NCBI GenBank assembly: GCA_037127315.1
Contig: JBBBDQ010001157.1
Span: 124,001-188,000 of the forward strand
Reading direction: 5' to 3'
From: Ascarosepion bandense
Lineage: Eukaryota > Mollusca > Cephalopoda > Sepiida > Sepiidae
DNA: 64,000 nucleotides
Part shown: positions 56,332 through 64,000 of the stretch, in pieces
Layout: the number at the start of each line of letters is the position of its first letter
Numbering within the stretch: position 1 is the first letter of the stretch
The notes under the pieces: generated by a model
Seen by the model: the letters and a program-made list of their open reading frames with translations, nothing else
Told to the model about the DNA's origin: nothing
Database searches by the model: none
Made by a program: the position numbers and the translations under genes

Positions 56332-57151
56332 GGGGTGCGATGGATAAACTTTCGCCATTTAATATTTTTAATTTCGCGCAAGTGCATTGTTTTCTTTTTT
56401 TATTTTGCCGACTGCACAGTATAGTAGGGTACAGTTTTTAAGACAAAAAGCACCATGACGCAATTCATTCTGCTGGAAATTTGGAAACGGCATGTTGTAC
56501 TGTTTGGCAATCGCGTCGGAAGCTACAATACGAATATTTTCTGAGGACAGTGCAGAGGATTTGGAAAGAGTTCGATGATGTATCCAATCAACATCGTGGT
56601 GTTTGGAGTGATCACTAGTGACGGCGACGTTATACAACAGTTCATCTTCACACAGAGCCTCGGATTCAACACGTACACCTACATCAAGTGCCTTGAGGAG
56701 GTAATGCAGCTCTAGGTCAAGAAGATTGCTGCTTGAAAACCATATGTCTGGTAACGGAACTCTGCACCATACCACACAATCAGGAGAACCCAGTCATGGC
56801 TGTCAGACAATTCTGCGACCACGTCACCTCTTACATCTGGGCATCTAACTGTCCCACCCTTGATTGTGGGGCGCAGTTGAGCGAAAGGCCAACATATATA
56901 CTTATAACACTAAAGATGAACTGAAGGCAATGATTATGGCATCAATCAACAAGTTAAGAAAGGAGACTGTCCAGAAGATTTGCAGGAGATTATGAAGTCA
57001 TCTGGAGGCTGTGGTTGGTGATTTTCTTGAATAAATTTACTCTTTGGTATTTCAAGATACATTTGTGTAATTTTGGTAAATATATCTGTTAAAATAAGTT
57101 TTACTTTCATTTTTGTTTAATTTAGACGACAATTTATGCATATCACTATGC
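56332..57151 (+). mobile_element. internally deleted Tc1/mariner-type transposon, second copy
   Basis: It is collinear with 4,431-5,282. The GGGTGCGATGGATAAAC start, CACCATGACGCAATTCATTC, TGTGGACAG-like and TTTGGAGTGATCACTAGTGA blocks, and the NSAPYHTTIRRTQSWLSD catalytic segment occur in the same order, ending in GACAATTTATGCATA. It lacks the same N-terminal part and is more decayed; its ends are approximate. Confidence 0.8.
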
Positions 57152-57321
57152 ACACAAATTCTTCTGAAAAATGTATTCACACTTCAAGAAAGGAAAATCT
57201 TGTATAAATATACACGCGCGGATATACATAATCAGTATTAATGGCAAAGTAAACGAGCTTACTAACCATCATTACATGCCGATGTATTCAATGATATGTA
57301 CTAGGATGAGGAATGTTCATT

Positions 57322-58025
57322 ATTTATACTATTGATATTCCGACTATTCTTTTTATCTTTGTTGTTGTTATTACAATGTTTCGGGTGTTGCGCCCTCAGG
57401 ATTTTCAAAGGTATATATCGATCTGGTTAACCTACAGGGAAGTCTTAATTGAGCCTTTTATTTAATCTACGGGGGTAGATTGTTCTCGTTCTACTGCTCA
57501 TGTCTGTAGATATCGTCTGGTTCTTTTTTTAGTACTATTCAGTTAAATGATGCTGAGGATACCATAGACTGAGCACATGACTAAAGACGAGGTGTTGGAG
57601 AAGATGGAAACTAGGAGGAAACTCATAATTAACATAAAAGTGACAGATGAGGTTTCTGGGACATGTAATGAGAAAGGAGGGCATAGAGAATTTAATACAC
57701 CCAGGATGGATAGAGGGAAAGAGAAACAGGAGAAAGCAGCGCGAGACCTACTTAGTAGGCCTGAACAAAGATGATAGAGCGGGATTTGGGAGAGATACCA
57801 AGAGAAAGAATATTGAGAGCGACAAGAGACAGGGCCAAGTGGATGTCCATGATCTCCTACGTCTTGAAGATGAAGAAGGAGAAGATTCAGTTATTGCATG
57901 TTCGTTTCCTTGCAGGTTATGCAGATCGATATACACTTGAGAAAGGCCGGAGGGTACAACGACCGAAACGTTGTGATAACAACAACAAAGATAAGAACAA
58001 TAGTTCGAATATGAATAGTTGATTT
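57322..58025. repeat. inverted pair of hammerhead-like repeats around a LINE end
   Basis: The left arm 57,322-57,412 and right arm 57,935-58,025 are reverse complements over ATAACAACAACAAAGATAA, the CCGAAAC(A/G)TTGT box and a GAATAT-ATGAATAG end. Each contains a hairpin followed by CCGAAAC. LINE family 2 sequence lies between them. Confidence 0.78.
57560..57935 (+). mobile_element. LINE family 2, C-terminal end
   Basis: The plus strand gives TKDEVLEKMETRRKLIINIK, then MRFLGHVMRKEGIENLIHPG, WIEGKRNRRKQRETYLVGLN and RDRAKWMSMISYVLK, with frameshifts. It is a truncated, dead copy. Confidence 0.87.
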
Positions 58026-58049
58026 ACTAAGCGCCACTTAGATGTGGCA

Positions 58050-58160
58050 CAAGGCCCAAATTTTGACGTAACCAGTAAGTATCGAAATCATTACTCAGCT
58101 GTCATGATTCTAGCGAGACAAGCAGGCTAACCATTACACCACACCGAAGCCCCCAGTTAG
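58050..58160 (-). other. tRNA-like promoter boxes (SINE head or tRNA remnant)
   Basis: On the minus strand GGTGTAATGGTTAGCCTGCT looks like an A box, and TGATTTCGATACTTACTGG about 35 nt later like a decayed B box. A clean cloverleaf does not form. Confidence 0.5.
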
Positions 58161-58179
58161 AATATGAATAGTGTAAGTA

Positions 58180-58774
58180 CCGTGTTTCCAAAATGTTCGT
58201 TCGATTTTTATTTTATCTTTTGAAAAAACGAATAAATTTTTTCTGTTATCAAATACTTTTTACCAATCGAAATGAGTATATGAGAAATAAAAATATACTT
58301 TTTCATACTTCAGGAATGACCATTGCAGAGACAAAATGTGTGACTCGCTATAGGTCAATGTATTAGTCTTCGCATGTCCCTAAAATGGATATAACAATTA
58401 ATGACCTAGCTGCGGAAATACATAATTTATTTACATAGTCTTTTCTTTCTTTTATATGTTAGTAGCTTTCCACTAAAATCAAAACTAGTGAAGGTAGAGT
58501 ACAGGTGGTTTAATCGGAATAATGCGTTTTGCGACAGCGAAAACTAGATGCAGGTATTAATTACTAAAATGTGGAATGTATAGAAATTCGTGTAAGGTGA
58601 TGTTATACCAAGATTGGCTAGCAAGATTATGAAGACAACCATTACAAATCGGAAAGAACTCGATATAACAAGTACATTAAAACATACTTAGTAGCAGCTG
58701 CTATGAACTGAATTAAACGGCAGTCACCGACTTCATTTGTGAGTATTGATCAAATACACTGCTCACATACATAT

Positions 58775-58783
<9 letters not shown>
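58180..58783. other. no gene seen
   Basis: AT-rich sequence without supported features. Confidence 0.6.
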
Positions 58784-58826
<43 letters not shown>

Positions 58827-58907
58827 CTTGGGCGTGTGTGCGTGGGTGTGTGTCTCGCCATTCTAATTGTATGTATGTGTGCGTATCCATGTAGCTTATG
58901 CATCCAC

Positions 58908-58954
<47 letters not shown>
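58784..58954. repeat. two (TA)n microsatellites
   Basis: TA runs at 58,784-58,823 and 58,911-58,954 around a GT-rich spacer. Confidence 0.97.
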
Positions 58955-58957
<3 letters not shown>

Positions 58958-59192
58958 AGTTATGATAGTAAAGATTTAAAGTTCAGCAGCCATAAAAATT
59001 ATCCAACACCCCTAAAGTGATATTTCATTTATTATTTCTCGTTGAGAAAGGACACAGGTGTGTCCGAAATTTCCGATTGTTAACAATTCTTCTCTTCATG
59101 TTTCTATTTGGTCAAAAGGCCGACTAAATATTATCCGTTTTATTATCAAATTTTTTGTTGTTTTTTGTTATCTCTCGAATTTATTTCATCAG

Positions 59193-59208
59193 CCACACAC
59201 ACACACAC

Positions 59209-59259
<51 letters not shown>

Positions 59260-59294
59260 TTTTTACCTGTTTCGCTCATTATATATTGAAAAAG

Positions 59295-59348
<54 letters not shown>
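59193..59348. repeat. (CA)n and (TA)n microsatellites
   Basis: A CA run at 59,193-59,257 and a TA run at 59,297-59,348. Confidence 0.97.
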
Positions 59349-59350
<2 letters not shown>

Positions 59351-59489
59351 CGCAAGGACAAAATCTATATTGGCAAGAAAAGTGTGATTTACGTTAAGCG
59401 TCTGAACGCTTGATTAAGAAAAATTCCAACTGCATTGTTAGAGATTAAACATTAAATAATTTCAATTGAAAATAGTCTGGCACAGACAA

Positions 59490-59597
<108 letters not shown>

Positions 59598-60094
59598 TGA
59601 GAAAAGAGAAGACTATGAGACAATGTTCAGTACTAATACTTAAAACCGTGCTGGATTCTCCATAGTGATTATAATCACCCGATTTCTTTGTATGTTTGTG
59701 TGTAACATAGCAAAAGTGGCACATCGTACGAGAATTTTTTGTGGTCAGCACTGTTGAAATGTTCACAGTGAAGAATAAAACCATTTTCTTTCAAGTTTGC
59801 AACTTAATCCTAATAGTATGACTGTTTACACTCATTCTCACAACAACAATAAAAATCTGATTTTTGTATGTTTGTTTGTCAGGGAAGCGAAAAAATGCCG
59901 CATTTTAAAAAAATAATACATATAAAATAATGTTACCTTTATTTTGTAAAAAAACATTTTAGTACATATCTTGAAATAGAAATAAACACTTTCATATCAC
60001 GGTTAAATTAGTTGATGCAAAATTTATATTCATATAAATGATGTTATAAATGAATATAACACATCACACAATAAATTCCGGGCCTAACTAATAA

Positions 60095-61065
60095 AAGTTT
60101 TAGACAAAATTCGACTTTATTCATCAACATAGTATCCTTTTAAAGTGATGCCTCTATAATAATTTGATGCCCTTTTTGTAGAACGATTTGACTTGGCCTC
60201 AAGATACCTCTCAGTTTCCGATATAACTTTTTCATTGTAGCCACATCTCTTTCTTTGGAGCATTCTTTTGAGGTTTGAAAACAGCCAGTAGTCGCTGGGG
60301 GCCTGATGTAGAGAATAGGGTAGATGCAGAAGTAATTCGGAGTGAAATTCATGTAGTTTTGCCACCGTTGCGCTTGACTTGTGGCACGATGCGTTGTCTT
60401 GGTGAAAGATCACTTTTATTCTTTCATTTGTGGCCGTTTTTTGGCGATTTCTTCCTACAAACGTACCAAAAATGCAATATATTATTCGCTATTTATGATT
60501 CTTCCTTTCACAAGGTAATCGATGAACAAAATACCTTTGAGCATCCCAAAATACGGGGGCCAAAACCTTGCCTGCTGATATTTGCGTCTTTGGTCGCTTT
60601 GAACGGCTTTCACTTGCTGCTGTTCACTCAGCTGTCTGCCGGTTTGATTCCAGAGTGAAGTGGTGGATCCATGTTTCATCCGTTGTCACATATTTACGCA
60701 AAACTAATTCCTGTTGCGTTGAAACAGTTTCCAACAACGCTCTGAATCGTATATGCGTTGTTGTTTTTGATCGAATATGAGCAAACGTGTCATCTACTTT
60801 GAACACAGCTTTCTCATTGACAAGTGTTCATGCAAAATGGTGAATACACTAACTTCTGTTATGTTCAAAGTCAGAATACCACCTCTTAACCGTTGTTTCC
60901 GACAGAGCAGAGTTCGAATAGTCAAACCATTTCTTTGCTTGAACGGTATTTTTTCCTACCAGAAAGCAATGCTTTATCAACACAGGAAATTCAGATTTTT
61001 CCATTGTTTTGAAAATTTGCAACACTAGCTTCACTTAAATAATTGTAATTTGTAAACTAATAATC
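60095..61065 (-). mobile_element. degenerate mariner transposon, minus strand
   Basis: The minus strand, from about 61,034 down, reads a mariner transposase with frameshifts. The helix-turn-helix region shows SETTVKRWYSDFEHNRS. VTTDETWIHHFTLESNRQ has the first catalytic Asp, HQDNASCHKSSATVAKL the second, and PSDYWLFSNLKRML the third (D34D-type spacing). The frame continues to GITLKGYYVDE. It is a different mariner lineage from the 17-kb copy. Terminal repeats were not identified. Confidence 0.88.
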
Positions 61066-61525
61066 CAATTGGACCCACATTTTGCCAAGGGCCATTTAAA
61101 GGTTAGTACTTCATAAAAAATCTGTATATCATGCCCGATACTTGTAAAAGATACTTAATCATTTAATATAGCAAGAAATACATCTTATGAAATCCTTATA
61201 ACACATATTAAGATTTTAATGTAGAAATAAACACTTTTATATCATGGTTAACATCATCTTATTCAAAATGTATGAATCTTTTCATATCTTTTCGTTTTCA
61301 CTCATAGAAATTTCCACAAAAAATTCAAGATATATATTTTATCTATTTTCAAACATCACTTAATACTACGTTGTTTGGAGATCAGGATAAGTATAAAATA
61401 GACTTATAAATAGAATTATAGATTATTATATCATCTTTAGAAAATGTTAGAGTAGAATAGGCGGTTATATTTAACTATTTCGGCGGGAAAAAGGGTGGGA
61501 TCTTCATGCCGATCTAGTCCTTCAC
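61066..61525. other. no gene seen
   Basis: AT-rich. It contains TAGAAATAAACACTTTTATA at 61,223, which repeats a block at about 59,978 on the other side of the mariner. Confidence 0.55.
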
Positions 61526-61529
61526 CTTC

Positions 61530-62700
61530 GTGTGCCGTATCCCTTCAGGACGTAGGGGACTATGGACGTTCACTTGGCCCTGTCTTTTGTCGCTTTCAAT
61601 ATTTTTCTTCTTGGTATCTTTCCTAAACCCCGCTCTTCCATCCACTTGCTCAGGTCTGTCTGCTTTCCTTGATTTCTCTTTCCTTCTATCCGTCCTGTGA
61701 GTATTAGATTCTCTAGGCCCTACTTCCTCATTACGTGTCCCAGTAGCTTCAGCTATCGCTTCCTAATGTTAAGTATGAGTTTTCTTCTCGTTTGCAAACT
61801 TTCCAACACCTCATCGTTGCTCATGTGCTCAGTCTATAGTATCTTTAGAATCCTTCTGTAGAACCATATTCCTGCTACCTCAAGCTTCTCCTTCATCCTT
61901 GAGGAGATCGTTCAATATTTACTGTCATACAGAATGACAGATATCACATAGCAGTCCAGCACTCTTTTCTTTGTTTCCAATGAGATTTTTCTGTTTCTCA
62001 GTACTCTGGTTAGCTTTTAAAATGCGTCTTTGGTCATACCAATGTGTCTTCGGATCTCAGAGTCGCACTTTCCATTCTCTGTCAGAACGTTTCCCAGGTA
62101 TTTAAATTTCTTTATTGTTTTATTTTAGTTTCTCAAACCTGTAGTTTTGACGACTATACATTCAGTTTTTTTTAAGTTTATACTTAGTCTTTTCTTCTCA
62201 CTTTCTCTTGCTACTTTCTTTAGGAGGTCATGCATTTTCCTTTCATTGTTTGCTATGAGCAGTGTCGTCCACGTATCTTACATTGCTGGGTGACGAGTTC
62301 TTGCAAAGACTCTATCTTTCTCAGAATTGTTTCACTATATAAGTTGAATAAATTCGGTGAGAAAACACGTCCTTGTCGCACGCCCTTTCTGTTTTTGTAT
62401 ACCTGCTGAATTCATTTCCTTTCCCTACGCAAGATCTTTGCTGCCAATATATGTTCTTGATTATCTTAATGTCTTTTCCAAAAAAGTCGAGGTTGCCGAG
62501 CATCTCCAACAAGTCTTTGTGGCGTACTTTGTCAAATGCCTTTGCGTAGTTTATAAAGTACAGATAAAGATTCTTCTGAATTTGTATTGCTCTTTCAGAT
62601 AGCATTCTGAGCATGAATATCGCATTCCTCGTTTCGGTAATTTTTGTTATTGTCTGGTCAAAGAGATATAACGTGAGTCTTCTTGTTAAACATGTTGTAA
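61530..62700 (-). mobile_element. LINE family 2, RT to 3' end, minus strand
   Basis: Minus-strand pieces in order: ERAIQIQKNLYLYFINYAKA then FDKVRHKDLLEML near 62.5-62.6 kb, a GKDIKIIKNIYWQQ block, the RT core in broken frames, a KKFKYLG-type region near 62.1 kb, and the C-terminal GHVMRK/EGKR block near 61.65-61.75 kb. This is the longest family 2 copy covering RT to the end. Confidence 0.86.
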
Positions 62701-62945
62701 CATATCCAATGTGATTATTTACGAATTTGCATTGATCAGGAATATAATTCCTTAAAGGACGTCTATATTCGTAAATACTATTGGTTCTCTGTAATTTAGA
62801 ACTTGTAGGTAAATTATTATTTTTGCCAATGAAGTTGGCGGTTTTAAAATTTTGTAATAGATAATTAATTCAATTTTCTTGTTTTTGTCTACAAAAATGT
62901 ATACAATTCTCAGTTATAATCCGAGGAAAGGAACAGTAATATTTA

Positions 62946-63080
62946 AAAAAAAAGACAAGAAGAAAACTATGTTTTCGCCTACGTGTTTCGTCTAATGACG
63001 GAATTTATCAAGGCAAAGTAATGATAAAGTTCGTCAGTAGACGAAACGCGTAGGCGAAAATATAGTTTTCGTGTTTTCTT

Positions 63081-63085
<5 letters not shown>
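62946..63085. mobile_element. 140-bp palindrome with hammerhead-like arms
   Basis: The arms at 62,946-63,011 and 63,020-63,085 are reverse complements around a loop of about 8-12 nt. Each reads GATAAAGTTCGTC, a short loop, GACGAAACGCGTAGGCG, closely matching the arms of the 47.2-kb element. A (TA)n tract follows. Confidence 0.82.

Positions 63086-63087
<2 letters not shown>

Positions 63088-63130
<43 letters not shown>
63088..63130. repeat. (TA)n microsatellite
   Basis: A pure TA run directly after the palindrome. Confidence 0.97.
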
Positions 63131-63133
<3 letters not shown>

Positions 63134-63277
63134 CGAATATACACCCTTGTACAAATTAAAAAGTCATTTAATATGAAGTAATTAGGATAAATTAAATTTT
63201 GTGTCAACTGATACTTATATTTCTGAAAACTCCTTGGAGAAAATTTATGCATTATTTTCCCCCGTTAGTTGATATTG

Positions 63278-63278
<1 letters not shown>

Positions 63279-63334
<56 letters not shown>
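63279..63334. repeat. (TA)n microsatellite
   Basis: A pure TA run of about 28 units. Confidence 0.97.
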
Positions 63335-63337
<3 letters not shown>

Positions 63338-63639
63338 TGTAACTAAGTTGTTGAACTCGTAGGTTTATTAACCTTTTGTTCATGCATTTACTTTTATAAA
63401 GAGTGCTCCGTACAAATGTAGAGCGTTGTATTGGCTAAACTGGCTTTTCAACTAGATAATTCTCATTTCTAAAAAATCACCTGAGGATGAAGCCAACAAC
63501 ATAATTGACTGGCTTCGAAACATGAAAATTTTTGTGTAGTGATACTATGAATTTATAAAAACATTGTAACAACCATTACAATATATATATATCTTGGTTG
63601 TAATTGGAGTAGATAGATTTATCTATCGCCCGGTTCACA

Positions 63640-63790
63640 CTCCACCCACGTCTATTGAACAGGTTAAGAGGCTCATCCCTTGTTCTCTGTTTAGGATGTG
63701 GTTTCCGGCTTTCTCTTTTCCAATCTTTTCACTATTACGTAACCCCCTGCACATCAGTGGCGTTACCGCCTTGCTCGGGGTGATACGATT

Positions 63791-63806
<16 letters not shown>
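63640..63806 (+). mobile_element. LINE family 1, 3' UTR and poly-A
   Basis: ACGTAACCCCCTGCACATCA and CTTGCTCGGGGTGATACG followed by a 16-nt A run are the family 1 terminus, as at 14.5 kb. A (TA)n tract follows. Confidence 0.83.
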
Positions 63807-63822
<16 letters not shown>

Positions 63823-63830
63823 TATAAAAT

Positions 63831-64000
63831 TTTTTTTCTCGTCTGAATGCATCTGGCGCATTTGTAAATTTATCATTCGTCCGTGCATTGAATACTGTTG
63901 GCTTATCTGGTCAGGTGCTCCTGCTGTTCATCTCGGTCAAAGGAAGATCTGAAATGTAACTGGTTCCTATTATGCTGCTCGACTTCAATCCCTTTCTCAC
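63831..64000 (+). mobile_element. LINE family 1 fragment, runs off the window
   Basis: The plus strand has HLAHLxIYHSSVH-like sequence and SVHxILLAYLVRCSCCSS-type frames. At nucleotide level GGCGCATTTGTAAATTTATC, TTGAATACTGTTGGCTTATC and GGTCAGGTGCTCCTGCTG match the CFEYCCRIWSGAPA segment of the 8.7-kb copy. It continues beyond the window. Confidence 0.8.

Overview
This is eukaryotic, AT-rich, repeat-dominated DNA that is almost empty of host genes. It most likely comes from a mollusc, and probably a coleoid cephalopod such as an octopus. The grounds are indirect: tRNA-headed SINEs with a TCAGTCAGT-type tail, Penelope-like elements, very many (TA)n/(CA)n/(CTAT)n microsatellites, and one intronless class A GPCR gene in a transposon-filled landscape. 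The species is an inference; no host gene here proves it.

Layout. 0-14.5 kb: two tRNA-headed, hammerhead-bearing short elements (1.7-2.1 kb), pieces of two LINE families, tRNA SINEs, an internally deleted Tc1/mariner element (4.4-5.3 kb), and a 5S rRNA-like sequence fused in front of a SINE (8.15-8.42 kb). 14.5-19.6 kb: LINE fragments and a degenerate mariner transposase (17.1-18.0 kb). 19.6-26.9 kb: a 7.3-kb block that reads as a solo LTR whose 86-bp internal unit has expanded to about 80 copies. A normal 293-bp copy of the same LTR, with one unit and a perfect 5-bp target duplication, lies at 38.86 kb. 28-37 kb: LINE endonuclease/RT pieces, a complete hammerhead ribozyme fold (33.41 kb), MITEs, and a Penelope GIY-YIG fragment between inverted repeats. 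40-45.5 kb: a pogo-like MITE, a SINE and gene-free DNA.

The one convincing host protein-coding gene is the 330-codon GPCR at 45,574-46,566 (+). A class II tRNA-like gene with apparent anticodon UCA lies at 47.92-48.01 kb (-). Beyond it are a LINE RT (48.1-49.8 kb, -), a Penelope-like element with direct terminal repeats and nested insertions (51.9-54.5 kb), a second internally deleted mariner (56.3-57.2 kb), another mariner (60.1-61.1 kb, -) and more LINE debris to the end.

The recurrent theme is a short hairpin ending in GAAA at the edges of many repeats. At 33.4 kb it is a full type I hammerhead, at 1.95 kb the canonical core is intact, and elsewhere the forms are decayed. The link between Pol III-type tRNA heads and hammerheads, and the one-to-eighty-copy LTR expansion, are the most noteworthy signals. 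All homology calls come from reading translations and motifs by eye, without database searches.
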